In this document: in pieces, positions 1-12,392 of the stretch
How the letters are laid out: each line of letters begins with the position of its first letter
Position numbering within the stretch: position 1 is the first letter of the stretch
Origin: Achatina immaculata
Taxonomy: Eukaryota; Mollusca; Gastropoda; Stylommatophora; Achatinidae
Length of the DNA: 64,000 nucleotides
Direction of reading: 5' to 3'
Assembly: GCA_009760885.1 (NCBI GenBank)
Contig: CM019702.1
Span: forward strand, 49,461,925-49,525,924
Translations under genes and position numbers: made by a program
The notes under the pieces: model-generated
Database searches by the model: none
What the model was told of the DNA's origin: nothing
The model's input: the letters and a program-made list of their open reading frames with translations, nothing else

Positions 1-119
1 CCTCGAAGTAGCTCACACGGCAATGTTCATTTCTTTATGTGCAAAGTTTAGAATTGTGAACACGTTCTCGGGTTCGGCCGGCAGGTAATTTATACAGGTT
101 TAGAGTGCCAAGGAGTTTG

Positions 120-990
120 CTGTATGTTTTAAAACAATTCCCGTTTACATGACATTTAAGGCATAACGGGGAAACGGTGTTAGGGCCCTGTTTCCATGAC
201 CTTCGGCACATGAAAGTGTGATGTGGTCAGTATCACACCTGGTCGCATTTCTTATATCTTATATCTTATATCCTTCCCTTGCTGTTAAACGTCACATAGG
301 GCTCACAAAGTAGTTCGCCAATTTTTCCTGTCTTCGGCGAGTCTTTCAACCTCATCAAAGGATTTTATGCCTGTTAATTTGGCCTCTCCTAATAATGTCC
401 TCTTCAGAGTTTCACGCGGTCTGCCTCTTTTTCTTCGGCCTGTTGTGTTCCACTTGATAGCTTGTTTTGGGATTCTCTGATCATTTCTTCTCATCAAGTG
501 ACCAACATATGTCCATCTCCTTTTCCTGATCACCCATGAGACTGGTTGTTGTTCAGTCATCTGTCTTATCTCTGCATTGTTCTTGAATTCATTCTTCTTG
601 ATGCCGAGTATTTTCCTTAGGCATTTGTTTTCAAAAGAGTCTAATTTCTTTTCTATTTCTTTAGTCGTTTTCCAGCTTTCGCATGCATAAATGAGGGTGG
701 ATATTACATTTGAATTGAATAGTCTTAACTTGGTTTTTGTGCTTATAACTTTTGAATTTCATATGTTCTCAAGATTCCTGAAGATTGATGCTGCTTTTGC
801 AATTCTGATCCTAACTTCCTTTCTAGTGTCACCATCCTGGTCTATGTAGCTGCCAAGGTATGCAAATTGATTGACTTCTTCAATATCTGTCCCTTCTGTG
901 TGTATTTTTCCATTTCGCGTTTACCTTCCCAGATTTCTTTGGTACCCAGATTTAGAGGCTGAGTGAACCCCGGGGCCCTTTTGTGGTGTG
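120..990 (-). repeat. tRNA-SINE family 1 body, split by a LINE fragment
   Basis: Read on the minus strand, 990-918 and then 245-120 together match the body of the SINE at 28310-28595: the 'ggccccggggtt', 'gcctctaaa', 'aatctgggaaggtaaa', 'atcacactttcatgtgccg' and 'cctaacaccgtttt' blocks appear in the same order. LINE family A occupies the gap (246-917). The SINE's tRNA-like head is not visible here. Confidence 0.7.
246..917 (-). mobile_element. Non-LTR retrotransposon 3' fragment (LINE family A, copy 1)
   Basis: Minus-strand frame ending near 303 encodes the C-terminal tail of a LINE reverse transcriptase: [19 protein letters not shown], then IPKQAIKW and [13 protein letters not shown]. The same tail occurs at 52515-53085 and 55664-56535. 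Several frameshifts interrupt the frame upstream of 560. The 3' end carries a short 'tataagata' repeat. It is 5'-truncated and inserted in a SINE. Confidence 0.75.
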
Positions 991-1199
991 TACCCGAAAG
1001 TTATATGTTTAAAAGGCAAATAATTTCTTTTAAAATTGTATCAAGTAATGTACGACATACATTTATGCGTGTTACCTTTAGACGGTCAAGACATTAAATG
1101 GTCAATAACGCTTATCTGAGATATTTGTAGTTCATCTGATGATCTGAGACGCCGCATGTTGTAGTTTCCTGTCTCAGAAATCTGAAGTACTTTACGAAA

Positions 1200-1392
1200 G
1201 ACAGATAGATCAGTAGGATGACATAACAGAGGGATAAAGAAGATAATTAATGTAGTTGATCAAATTAGAGAGGGAAAATCAGCTTTTGAAGTGGTGTGTT
1301 AAGTAAGGAGGGGGGGGGGGTGGGTTGGAAAGATCAAGATAACCTAGGAGTGGATCAAGCAAGAGAAAGATAAGATAATTAAGTGATGGACC

Positions 1393-1427
<35 letters not shown>

Positions 1428-1820
1428 AATAAATAGAAAATATATCTGACAGGAGAGAGAAAAGATCAGATGATAGGGTGGATCAAATAAGAGATGGTAG
1501 GATCAGATAATAAAAGAGGTGCGTCACATAAAAGAGGGAAAGATAAGATAAGAAAATTAAAGCAAAATCAAATAAGAAAATAAATTATCAGATAACTATT
1601 GGACGGATCAAATAAGAGAATATCAGACTAAGGAAGGGAATTATTGAATAATATAGGGAAAATAAGATAACGAGGGCACAATAAGTATAAGAAGATCAAA
1701 TAAGGGGGGCAAGGATAAGTAGAGAAGGAATCAAATAAGGGGGAAGGTAAGTTTAGAAAGGAGAGGATTAAATAAGAGAAGAAAAGAAAATGTAGTATAA
1801 AAACAGGATCAAACATAGTT
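1200..1820. repeat. Degenerate purine-rich repeat region
   Basis: Irregular repeats of motifs like 'gatcaaataag' and 'agagaga', including a poly-G run near 1310 and a (GA)n tract at 1397-1425. No coding potential was seen. Confidence 0.5.
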
Positions 1821-1829
1821 ACATGAGCT

Positions 1830-3100
1830 TTATTGTAGTAGCCGACTGATGTAGTTATTTTTCAGTTTGCCATCACCACAAGTATCGCTTGCACTCTCTT
1901 GTTTAATTTCTGGTGTCAGCAGTCATTTCTTGGTCTGTATTCCAGGGTAACTGCGCCTAGTCGTTTCCACGCGGACGATCTGTTAGTACCCACGGTGTTG
2001 AGATTCGCCATTTTTTTTTTATACGGAGCAGTTGTTATGTTCATTTCGAGTCGACTGTGCTTCTGTTCACTGATATTTTAAGAGCACGTGAGTTGCAGGA
2101 TGCTAGATAAGAGAATGATCTGCGACGTTTGTATGTGTGTGTGCGAAAGGTTTTACATCTTTCAGTCTTCCTTGTCAACACAAAGCGGATCGATTATGTT
2201 TTGCTGGTTGTTCCATAAATAGCGATCACGTGACAGCGGCGCCAAGTTGTTTTTCTCCTAGCAGAGGACAGTGAGTGTGTACGGGTCATGTCGACAATCT
2301 CTTGTGCACACACGTGCTGTGACTGCCGGGTGGAGTGTGTGTATACCAGCGTGTTTGTTTCTATTTTGTTTGCGTGATGTCAGACATATGTTTGGTAGGA
2401 CACGCTGGATATCCGGAACTGGGTATGCATGTGCGGACAAACCTGTCAATAGTTCGCAGTAAGTAGGTCATCATGGTAGTTCGCGTTGTTCGTGCAGTTA
2501 TTATTGTTGTTGTTCTCCATCTGTGAATTAAAACCCTAAGGAAGATTGGTGGCTTAAAACGCGTATTATCCGCGCATTGTTCTTATTTATTTATGTTTCT
2601 CTAAGTACAACAACATTCGCTTCGAATAGAAGCGGTATTTAGAGCTACTTGTGAAAGTAGGTCACAATATATTCCTACCATTTATTTTTGAGCCAGGAAG
2701 ACAGATCAGCTTATGATGTGATCTCATTTCATTTGTCCTCAGTCATTTTCATCATCATTTTTTTGAGAAACGTTAATTATTTACAGGACCGTGTAGCTGT
2801 TTTTTTAAAAAAAATATGTAATTTGTATTGCATATTAATACAAGCATGACGGTGAAAGAAATGAAAATATGATTTAACGTTTAAATTGGACCGTCCACCG
2901 AGAATAAAGTAAACAATCGAGCCGAAACCATTTGCGCCACCCACGTGAAAATTACTGCTTTTTTCACATTTTTTTCTTTCTAGATTGATAGTAGGAAGTT
3001 GATGGCACTGTCAGGTCACCATGACATCATTTCGTTTTTTTTTTTTAATCAAGAAATTGACATAAGATATTCTTAGATGAAAATGAGTGACCGACCATTC
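1830..3100. other. No gene recognised
   Basis: Unique-looking sequence with short homopolymer tracts. The open frames are under 65 codons and lack any recognisable domain. Confidence 0.4.
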
Positions 3101-3344
3101 AAAAAATGATAACATTTTCCTTCCAGCTCTCCAACAGTCGACTTTTTTTTTTTTTTTACAGTATCAGATCTTTCTCAGACATCAGGAATTCATTCATAGC
3201 CCATGGCTCATGTTTTGATGCACGCTTGCAGTCGTTCAACAAAAAAATTAATCACTTTTCCAAATGTGTTTTGTTTATAACAGAGGATTGCTTGTCCTGT
3301 TTACGACTTGTTGCACGTCTGTTAACGAGAAGTTTAAAAACATC

Positions 3345-3540
3345 GTTACTCAGGGAGAGAGCGAGAGAGAAAGAGAGAGAGAGGAGAGATAGAAGGGGGG
3401 AGAGAGGAGAGATAGAGGGGGAGAGAGAGAGGAGAGATAGAAGGGGGAGAGAGGAGAGATAGAGGGGGAGAGAGAGGAGAGATAGAAGGGGGGAGGAGAG
3501 GAGAGATAGAGGGGGGGGGGAGAGAGAGAGAGAAGGACGA
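3345..3540. repeat. GA-rich tandem repeat
   Basis: Repeats of about 26-36 bases alternating 'gagagagaggagagatag' with 'aaggggg' or 'agggggg' blocks. The open frames across it (RER/REE or SLSPP runs) are by-products. Confidence 0.8.
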
Positions 3541-3897
3541 ATGACAGCGCGCCATTATGTACGCACGCCCGCCCACTGCTTGCTGCGTGTTGGGTGTCTG
3601 TGCGCTTAGCTCGTGTTAATTTCACTGCGTAAAAGAAAGTACTTTTGAATGTGTCACAAATGTTTTCCTTCGCCGGAGCAGGAACTGCCAAGAAACAAAA
3701 ACGGAAAACACTTTGACGTTTTTTGTTTTTTTTTGCATGGGGAAAACATGAGAACAGTGTAGGAGGGAGGACAAAAGAAAAACAAAACAAAACAATTTTC
3801 TAGAAATAAAATAACATTGAGCCTTTCATCACGGGTGAAGGGTTTGGCCGTAGACGAGCCAGTTTGCAAGAAAAATGAGACATGCCATGGACAAGGC

Positions 3898-3898
<1 letters not shown>

Positions 3899-3950
<52 letters not shown>
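3899..3950. repeat. (GA)n microsatellite
   Basis: An uninterrupted run of about 25 GA dinucleotides. Confidence 0.9.
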
Positions 3951-3952
<2 letters not shown>

Positions 3953-4094
3953 GGTGGGGTTGGGGAGCGAAGGAAAAAAAAATAAGAAAACTTTTATTTC
4001 AAAGAGTGAAGAATTTGTGCATGCAGACTTTTTGTCTGACCGTCTGACCTTCGTTTCTCAACCTTCGCAAACATTCGCCATTGGTCTGTGCTAC

Positions 4095-4240
4095 GAGAAT
4101 ACTCTGATGTGAGAATACTTTGATATGAGAATACTTTGATATGAGAATACTGTGCTGTGAGAATACTCTGATATGAGAATACTGTGACATGAGAATACTG
4201 TGCTATGAGAATACTGTGCTGTGAGAATACTCTGATATGA
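4095..4240. repeat. 16-bp tandem repeat, about 9 copies
   Basis: Unit 'gagaatactctgatat' with variants at the last seven bases (tgatgt, tgatat, tgctgt, tgacat). Confidence 0.85.
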
Positions 4241-4681
4241 GCATGTGACAGTCACAAGGATTGGAGAAAACGAGCAGTTCAGCAGTACAAAGTTCAAGAA
4301 AGATAAGATGTGAAATAGGAGAGGAATGTCCAGACTGTGTGGGGGAGTGTTATTGTATGCCACCAAACCTACCGTGGGGGGATTGATGATGATAGTTATT
4401 AAAATAAACTAACACCCACCCACCATTCCTTCCAGACTCCCAGCTGTTATTAGCGATAGCTTTGACAGAGATAAACTTTACTCATTTCCCCTCCTGTCTC
4501 CCCTAATTACATTCCCTATCGTGTTTACGTTATTTACTTCTCCATCCCTGTTTACATCCTTCTCCCTCTCTTCTTTTGTTTACTTTTCTGCTTGTCTTCA
4601 TCTGTTTACGTTCTTTCACTCTCCTCCCCGGTTTATTTTCTTTCCCTCTTCTCCTGTTTACGTTCTGACCCTCTAGAAATG

Positions 4682-4753
4682 TTACAGCGTGGATTAACGT
4701 TGCAGCGTGGATTAACGCTACAGAGTGGATTAACGTTACAGAGTGGATTAACG
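4682..4753. repeat. 18-bp tandem repeat, 4 copies
   Basis: Unit 'ttacagagtggattaacg', with cg/ag variants. Confidence 0.85.
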
Positions 4754-4825
4754 TTAACTATTGTAGGACCTCTCAGATTTAGATTATCCCGGGGAAGGGA
4801 ACAGGGTCATCTGAGTGCAGATAAT

Positions 4826-4860
4826 CTTCCTCCCTCCCTCTCTCTTTCACTCTCTCTTTC

Positions 4861-4891
<31 letters not shown>

Positions 4892-5382
4892 CTCTTTCTC
4901 TTTCTCTCTGAACCTTAAGTGCCCAGGGCACATAAGGGTTTTCCACAAACGCCTGTCCTTTGCCTTTTTTTTCCCCGTTCATGCCCAGATGAACCCTCTA
5001 TTGCTCAACATCCTCTCTTTTGTTCGTCTCCATGTCTCCTTTGGTCTACCTTTACTTCTGTTCCCCTGTGGTGTCCATCTTAGTGCTGGTTTTGGTAGTG
5101 AGTTGTCAGTCATTCGGAGCACATGTCCCAACCATCGCCAGCGTCTTTCTTCAGTAATTGCTCTCAGTGGCTTCATCTGCATTTCTGCCAACAAGATGTT
5201 ATTTCTTGTGATGTTTGGTCAAAATATTCTTCTGATTCTTCGTAAACATTTAGTCTGCAAAGAATTCAACTTGTTTTCTATGGTTTTGGTGATTTTCCAG
5301 CATTCACTTCCATAGAGTAGTACACATAGAACATTACTCTTAAATATGCGTCGTCATGCTTATTTTTTTAGATTTCTATCTT
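4826..5382 (-). mobile_element. Non-LTR retrotransposon 3' fragment (LINE family D, copy 1) with (GA)n tail
   Basis: Minus-strand coding tail: [35 protein letters not shown] and [10 protein letters not shown], typical of the C-terminus of LINE ORF2. It ends 'gggcacttaaggttcag' followed by a long (GA/GAAA)n tail (CT on the + strand, 4838-4912). 'cagataat' at 4818-4825 and 5383-5390 may be a target-site duplication. Two further copies are in the window. Confidence 0.8.
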
Positions 5383-5464
5383 CAGATAATAGAATGATGA
5401 AAAAAAAGTAAGATATAATTTTATATTTCTACAGCTGCTTCCCTTCTTCTCATCTACCCTCATT

Positions 5465-5715
5465 CTTAGTCTTTTTCTCTCTCTGACTCTTTCGGTCTCT
5501 TTCTCTCTCTGACTCTTTCGGTCTCTTTCTCTCTCTGACTCTTTCGGTCTCTTTCTCTCTCTGACTCTTTCGGTCTCTTTCTCTCTCTGACTCTTTCGGT
5601 CTCTTTCTCTCTCTGACTTTTTTCAGTCTCTTTCTTTCTCATACTCTTTCAGTCTCTTTTTCTCTCTGACTCTTTTGATCTCTTTCTCTCTCTGACTCTT
5701 TTGGTCTCTTTCACT
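5465..5715. repeat. 26-bp CT-rich tandem repeat, about 9-10 copies
   Basis: Unit 'gactctttcggtctctttct' plus 'ctctct', grading into irregular sequence. Confidence 0.85.
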
Positions 5716-6321
5716 CTCTCTTTCTCTAACTCTTTCAGTCTCTTTCTGTGTCACTCATTCTCTCTATTCCTCTCTCGGTCACCGTTTCTCTCACTCTCTT
5801 TCGGTCTCTCAATCTCTCTGTCTCCCTCACTCGGTCTGTCTCTGTGTCTTTTTCTGATCTCTCTGTCTGTCTTGGTCTCTCTGTCTGTCTTTCTCACTGT
5901 TTCTCTCTGTCTCTCTCTCTCTGTCGTGGTCTCTCTCAATCTATCTGTCTTTCTCACTGTTTCTCTCGGTCTCTCTGAGCCTCTCACTGTTTCTCACTTT
6001 CTCTGTCTTTTAGTCTCTCCGTTCTTCTCTCTCTATCTGTCTCTCTGTCTCCCTTTCACTGTTTCAGTTACTCTCTTTCTGGCTCTGTCAGTCTCTCCCG
6101 GTCTCCCTATCTTTATGTTGTCTCAGTTTCTTACAGTCTTGTCTCTCTCTTTCACTCTCTCGGCCTCTCTTAGTCTCACTATCTCTCGGTCTTTCTCTGC
6201 CTCTCTGGCTTTTTCTCTGTTTTTTTGTACCTATTTCTCTGTCTCTTTCACCCCCCCCCCCCCCCATTTCAGTCTCGGTCTTTCGGCTTCCCCCAGCCTT
6301 CTCTTTCTCGGCCCCTCTCTG

Positions 6322-6359
<38 letters not shown>

Positions 6360-6362
6360 ATG
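5716..6362. repeat. CT-rich low-complexity tract
   Basis: Irregular CTCTCT/GTCTCT sequence with a poly-C run at 6250-6266. The 224-codon open frame of Ser/Leu is an artefact of composition. Confidence 0.85.
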
Positions 6363-6395
6363 GCGAGACGTTTAGAAAAATCTACGCAGTAAAAA

Positions 6396-6456
6396 AGCAT
6401 TCAAGAAACACGAAGAAAGGATATATTATATCCTTTCTTCCTGTTTCTTGAATGCT
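6396..6456. repeat. Near-perfect hairpin: 30-bp arms, one mismatch, one-base loop
   Basis: Arms 6396-6425 and 6427-6456 are reverse complements except for one position. The left arm begins agcattcaagaaac and ends ggatata. It is flanked by short A-rich and TA-rich stretches. Confidence 0.9.
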
Positions 6457-7045
6457 CTGTTTATATATATATATATGCCTTCATTCATGTAGTATACATC
6501 TTTGTTTACTACTACATTATCCGCGCAGCCCCACCCCCTCTCCCTGAAATGCGAGCTAACAGCGCACGAACTGGTTATGGCAGGGGGATAGATATATAAT
6601 TACGCTTTCGACAGCAGAGCGAACAAAAATGTCTGAATATTATGTTCGATTACCTTCGCATTGTCAAGCAGAATTAAAAGTTGATGTTTTTATAAACTTT
6701 TAATTATCTGGTAACAGTGGAAGAGCGCAGTGCCCGAGGTACTGTATGAACTCTTAACAGGGCAAGGGGGAAGGTTAAGGTTACCGGTAAGCTTCCTTAG
6801 TTTTGGTCATAGAAGCTCAGAGAGTGAATACCTTGTTGACAGGTTATCAGGTTTTAGATTGAGAGTGTCTGCGGTGGCGTTCTTCAGTCTCTGGAGCTAA
6901 CCAGAGAAGCATGATTTGTCGATGGAAACTCGTGACTGCTGGGAACATGTGTTGACTGTCACCAGGGATCTCGTCGAGGCAGAGTATATTCTCCTCCTCC
7001 TCCTTCTCTCCTCCTCCTCATTCTTCTTCATATAACCATAAAGTG

Positions 7046-9825
7046 TTTTTCAGCAAACCCCATCTGTATCCACCAAAATTGTTTTCCAACAAACCCCATC
7101 TGTATCCACCAAAATTGTTTTCTACCAAACACCATCTGTATTCACCAAAATTGTTTTCTACCAAACACCATCTGTATCCACCAAAATTGTTTTCCAACAA
7201 ACCCCATCTGTATTCACCAAAATTGTTTTCTACCAAACACCATCTGTATTCACCAAAATTGTTTTCCAACAAACCCCATCTGTATCCACCAAAATTGTTT
7301 TCCAACAAACCCCATCTGTATCCACCAAAATTGTTTTCCAACAAACACCATCTATATCCGCCAAAATTGTTTTCCAACAAACACCATCTGTATCCACCAA
7401 AATTGTTTTCCAACAAACACCATCTATATCCGCCAAAATTGTTTTCCACCAAACACCATCTGTATTCACCAAAATTGTTTTCCACCAAACACCATCTGTA
7501 TCCGCCAAAATTGTTTTCCGCCAAACACCATCTGTATCCGCCAAAATTGTTTTCCACCAAACACCATCTGCATCCGCCACAATTGTTTTCCAGCAAACAC
7601 CATCTGTATCCACCAAAATTGTTTTCCAAAAAACACCATCCGTATCCGCCAAAATTGTTTTCCACCAAACACCATCTGTATCCACCAAAATTGTTTTCCA
7701 ACAAACACCATCTGTATTCACCAAAATTGTTTTCCAACAAACCCCATCTGTATCCGCCAAAATTGTTTTCCACCAAACACCATCAGTATCCACCAAAATT
7801 GTTTTCCACCAAACACCATCTGTATCCGCCAAAATTGTTTTCCACCAAACACCATCTGTATCCACCAAAATTGTTTTCCACCAAACACCATCTGTATCCA
7901 CCAAAATTGTTTTCCAACAAACACCATCTGTATCCGCCAAAATTGTTTTCCAACAAACACCATCTGTATCCGCCAAAATTGTTATATGTATCCACCAAAA
8001 TTGTTTTCCACCAAACACCATCAGTATCCACCAAAATTGTTTTCCACCAAACACCATCTGTATCCGCCAAAATTGTTTTCCACCAAACACCATCTGTATC
8101 CACCAAAATTGTTTTCCACCAAACACCATCTGTATCCACCAAAATTGTTTTCCAACAAACACCATCTGTATCCGCCAAAATTGTTTTCCAACAAACACCA
8201 TCTGTATCCGCCAAAATTGTTATATGTATCCACCAAAATTGTTTTCTACCAAACACCATCTGTATCCACCACAGTTGTTTTCCACCAAACGCCATCTGTA
8301 TCCGCCAAAATTGTTTTCCACTAGACACCTTCTGTATCCACCAAAATTGTTTTCCACCAAACACCATCTGTATCCACCAAAATTGTTTTCCACCAAACAC
8401 CATCTGTATCCGCCAAAATTGTTTTCCACCAAACACCATCTGTATCCACCAAAATTGTTTTCCAGCAAACACCATCTGTATCCACCAAAATTGTTTTCCA
8501 TCAAACACCATCTGTATCCGCCAGAATTGTTTTCCAGCAAACACCATCTGTATCCGCCAAAATTGTTTTCCAACAAACACCATCTGTATCCGCCAAAATT
8601 GTTTTCCACCAAACACCATCTGTATCCACCAAAATTGTTTTCCACCAAACACCATCTGTATCCGCCAAAATTGTTTTCCACTAGACACCTTCTGTATCCA
8701 CCAAAATTGTTTTCCACCAAACACCATCTGTATCCACCAAAATTGTTTTCCACCAAACACCATCTGTATCCACCACAGTTGTTTTCCACCAAACACCATC
8801 TGTATCCGCCAAAATTGTTTTCCAGCAAACATCATCTGTATCCACCAAAATTGTTTTCCAGCAAACACCATCTGTATCCGCCAAAATTATCTGTATCCAC
8901 CAAAATTGTTTTCCACCAAACACCATCTGTATCCACCACAGTTGTTTTCCACCAAACACCATCTGTATCCGCCAAAATTATTTTCCACCAAACACTATCT
9001 GTATCCGCCAAAATTATTTTCCACCAAACACCATTTGTATCCACCAAAATTATTTTCCACCAAACACTATCTGTATCCACCAAAATTATTTTCCACCAAA
9101 CACCATTTGTATCCACCAAAATTATTTTCCACCAAACACCATCTGTATCCACCAAAATTATTTTCCACCAAACACCATCTGTATCCACCAAAATTGTTTT
9201 CCACCAAACACTATCTGTATCCGCCAAAATTGTTTTCCACTAGACACCATCTGTATCCACCAAAATTGTTTTCCACCAAACACCATCTGTATCCGCCAAA
9301 ATTGTTATCTGTATCCATCAAAATCGTTTTCCACCAAACACCATCTGTATCCACCACAATTGTTTTCCAGCAAACATCATCTGTATCCACCAAAATTGTT
9401 TTCCACCAAACACCATCTGTATCCACCAAAATTGTTTTCCACCAAACACCATCTGTATCCACCAAAATTGTTTTCCACCAAACACCATCTGTATCCACCA
9501 AAATTGTTTTCCACCAAACACCATCTGTATCCACCAACATTGTTTTCCAACAAACACCATCTGTATCCGCCAAAATTGTGTTCCAACAAACACCATCTGT
9601 ATCCGCCAAAATTGTTATATGTATCCACCAAAATTGTTTTCCACCAAACACCATCTGTATCCACCACAGTTGTTTTCCACCAAACACCATCTGTATCCAC
9701 CAAAATTGTTTTCCAGCAAACGCCATCTGTATCCACCAAAATTGTTTTCCACCAAACACCATCTGTATCCACCAAAATTGTTTTCCGGCAAACGCCATCT
9801 GTATCTGTCAGCATTCCGTACGTTT
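7046..9825. repeat. 36-bp minisatellite, about 75 copies
   Basis: The unit is 36 bases: 'tgtatccaccaaaattgttt' followed by 'tccaccaaacaccatc'. Common variants are a/g in ccRcc and ccaac/ccacc/ccagc. A few units are shortened ('attgttatatgtatcc'), which shifts the register. The unit contains no stop codon in any of six frames, so long open frames run in both directions, e.g. 947 codons on + and 362 on -. These are not genes. Confidence 0.97.
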
Positions 9826-9829
9826 ACTT

Positions 9830-10685
9830 AACGTACGCATAAAACAGCAACACCCGAGTCATAATTATTTCACACGTCTGCATTAATGAAGGTCAAGTTC
9901 ACGCACCTGAATGCGGACCTAGAGTGCTGTATTCCCTAGGTAAACAGTAAGGTGTGTAGATCAATTGAAAGTGTGTCGCCTCCAGCGTGGAAACCCGAGA
10001 TGTTTGATTTATTTTTTCATAAATTTATTGGGGTTGGGATTGGGATTTTTTTTTTTTTTGTATCTGTGAGTAGAGAAATGAGATGTATTAGCTCGTGGTT
10101 TTGTTTGGAAGTACGCGAGAATCGTTTGCTGGAGCTCTTTAAAAAACAAACCAAAACCTTTTGTTCTCATCGGATTTTAGCGTTCATATCAGTGCTGTTA
10201 TTGAAACGACGGCGAAACATTTTAGACGTGCATTCTTTAGCAAGATATTTAATTCGGTTTGTTTGGAGATAAATGAATGAACTACTATTCATTGTGTAAT
10301 TATTTTAATACTCGTATATTGTGTAGCGTTACATGTAACAGAAGTGAGCACCGTACTTAAAGTTGTTGGCACTGAAGATATGATGTTAATTGGTGGTAGG
10401 TTTTGGTTCAGATATATTGTTCTTGTTCAGACACTGATGAGTGCTGGAATGGATTGATGAACGTCTCAGCTAACTCGATGTAGTACCAGGTATTCTGTTC
10501 CAGCCATAAATGCAAACGCTTTGGTCTGAGACATCAGAAAGCCCCTGTTTGATACTTCTGACTGCCTGACTCCATCGTGGTCCGTTACCGGCAGTGTCAC
10601 AAGAGTTCGGTTAATTAAAGCTGGACTTTCATAAAGCCTCCCATTATCTCCAGATGTGCGTCTCATGATAGCCGGAGGGCTCTGT
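9830..10685. other. No gene recognised
   Basis: AT-rich sequence. A 106-codon open frame at 9952-10272 shows no recognisable domain. Confidence 0.4.
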
Positions 10686-10689
10686 GAGA

Positions 10690-10815
10690 AAGAGGAACTG
10701 GGCATTCTCTCCAGAGAAACTTGGCTGCAGTGAATCTCCAACTGTGCTCCGTCTCTTCCCGTGGCGGTGCTCCCGGCCAAGCTGAGACCCGTCCATCTCT
10801 TGGTGATGTCCACAT
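10690..10815 (-). mobile_element. LINE 3'-end fragment (family H, copy 1)
   Basis: Minus-strand reading gives 'RWTGLSLAGS' followed, after a frameshift, by a W-R-F-T-A-A-K segment. The same order of blocks (tgga-cgg-a tract, 'gagcaa/gagcac', 'ggagattca') occurs at 27395-27515. It looks like the extreme C-terminus of a retroelement ORF. Confidence 0.4.
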
Positions 10816-11027
10816 ATCGTTGTTGCCCACTTGTTCTTTTCTTTGTTCCGTCAAGAATGATTTCCTTATTTTATTTTTATTGTGCTATATACGAGCTTAT
10901 TATTTTTAAGGCTGTAATAGGGATAGAAAAATTGACATTCAGCTGTATAACGTAGGTTTGTAAGTTGAACGTGTATGTGATCTGAACGTTAAATAAAATC
11001 ACCAGCCGACGACTTCAGGAAGTGGAT

Positions 11028-12086
11028 ATGTGCAGGGTCATTCATTCATTTGCATGTCCCTTGCGGAACTTTGCCTCCCAAACAGCACTCCTGTAGACCT
11101 CTCGGTTGTGAGCAAGATGGCCTGCTGCTGCTGCGTCCATTTGCAGATCGTCAACGATTTCATACAGCCATCTTCGTTTTGGTCTTCCTCTTTTTCTTTT
11201 TCCCATTATGTATCCTTCCAATATGGTCTTCTCTAAATTATCATGACGTTTAATGTGTCCAAAATATTTAAGTTTTCTCTCTTTAATCCTCTTTACTACC
11301 CAGTCTTCTTCAATATTAAGCTCTTGTAGTATAGATATATTTGTTCTTTTTTTGTGTCCACGATATTTGGAGAACTTTTCTGTAGCATTTACATTCAAAA
11401 GCATTTATGTGCTTCTCAGCTGTTTTGTTAAGTGTCCACGTCTCATAGGCATATGTTGCGATGGGAAAGATGCATGACCTTAAAAATCTTATTTTTGTAG
11501 TTCTGTCTGCTCCTCTCTACAGATTCTTTATTTGTTTTACTTTCTGAAGAGCAATAGATGTCCTCCTTTTAATTTCCCTCATTGTATCTCCATTATTAGT
11601 TAGAAGTTATCCAAGATATTCAAAACTCTCCACTTCTTCCAATTTTTCCTCATTGATATATATTTCAGCTGCCTTGTTTGTTTTGTCAGTTGTCATCAAT
11701 TTAGTTTTCTTCGCATTAAGATAGAGGTTCTGCTCTTCGCTGTTCTTACGGACTGACATAATTAGTTTTTCCATTCCTATTTGTGTTGTGGATAGTAACA
11801 CTGTGTCATCAGCATATCTAATCTCTGGTATTTCATAGCCTCCAATTGTTATGGCATATTCTTTGTCTACATCTTCTCTAACATTCCTCATTATATTTTC
11901 AGTATACAAGTTAAATAAGTAGGGTGACAATATGCACCCCTGACGGACCCCTTGTTTTATGTCAAACCAAGTTGTTATTTCACCATTTATTCTTACTGCT
12001 GCTTGTTGGTCTAGATACAGCAGTGATGTTAATTGTATCAAATGTGTTGGAAATCCCATTTTTTCCAATGTGCAGGGTTGTGGGGG
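11028..12086 (-). mobile_element. Non-LTR retrotransposon fragment (LINE family C, copy 1)
   Basis: 5'-truncated. Minus-strand reverse-transcriptase blocks: [38 protein letters not shown] (catalytic YADD), SFEYLG, then after frameshifts the C-terminal tail LKYFGHIKR and RGRPKRRW. The 3' end is near 11028 with a 'tgaatgaatga' tail. Several frameshifts and stops make it inactive. A second copy lies at 14830-17605 on the other strand. Confidence 0.85.
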
Positions 12087-12306
12087 AAAAAAAACCTCTG
12101 CCATCATATAAAGTAACACAGTGCAGTCAGTATACCTTACAGAGGATATAACAGAATGGCAACAGTAATGCTGCAAGACATCTAGCAGAAATAGATATGA
12201 ATTGTTCTGTAAATATACCGGATTATGGTTTTATAGATGTGAATTTACTGAAAGTTATGAAAGAAAGTATGTGGTTTGAGCAGAAAAAGACTGTTTACTC
12301 AGTGTT

Positions 12307-12392
12307 TGCATGTCATCCATCCATCCATCCATCCATCCATACATCCATCCATCCATCCATCCATCCATCCATCCATCTATCCATCCATCCAT
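12307..12392. repeat. (CATC)n microsatellite
   Basis: About 20 copies of catc with two single-base variants. Confidence 0.95.

Noticed and set aside
5701..6375. 224-codon Ser/Leu-rich frame
   Set aside because: It is CT-rich low-complexity DNA, open because CT repeats contain no stops.
7043..9886. 947-codon open frame reading YPPKLFSTKHH-type repeats
   Set aside because: It is produced by a 36-bp array open in all six frames. The frame passes through three different peptide repeats as the register shifts, so no protein is conserved.
10466..10813. 115-codon minus frame as a gene
   Set aside because: Only the first part resembles anything, and that is a retroelement C-terminus shared with 27395-27515.
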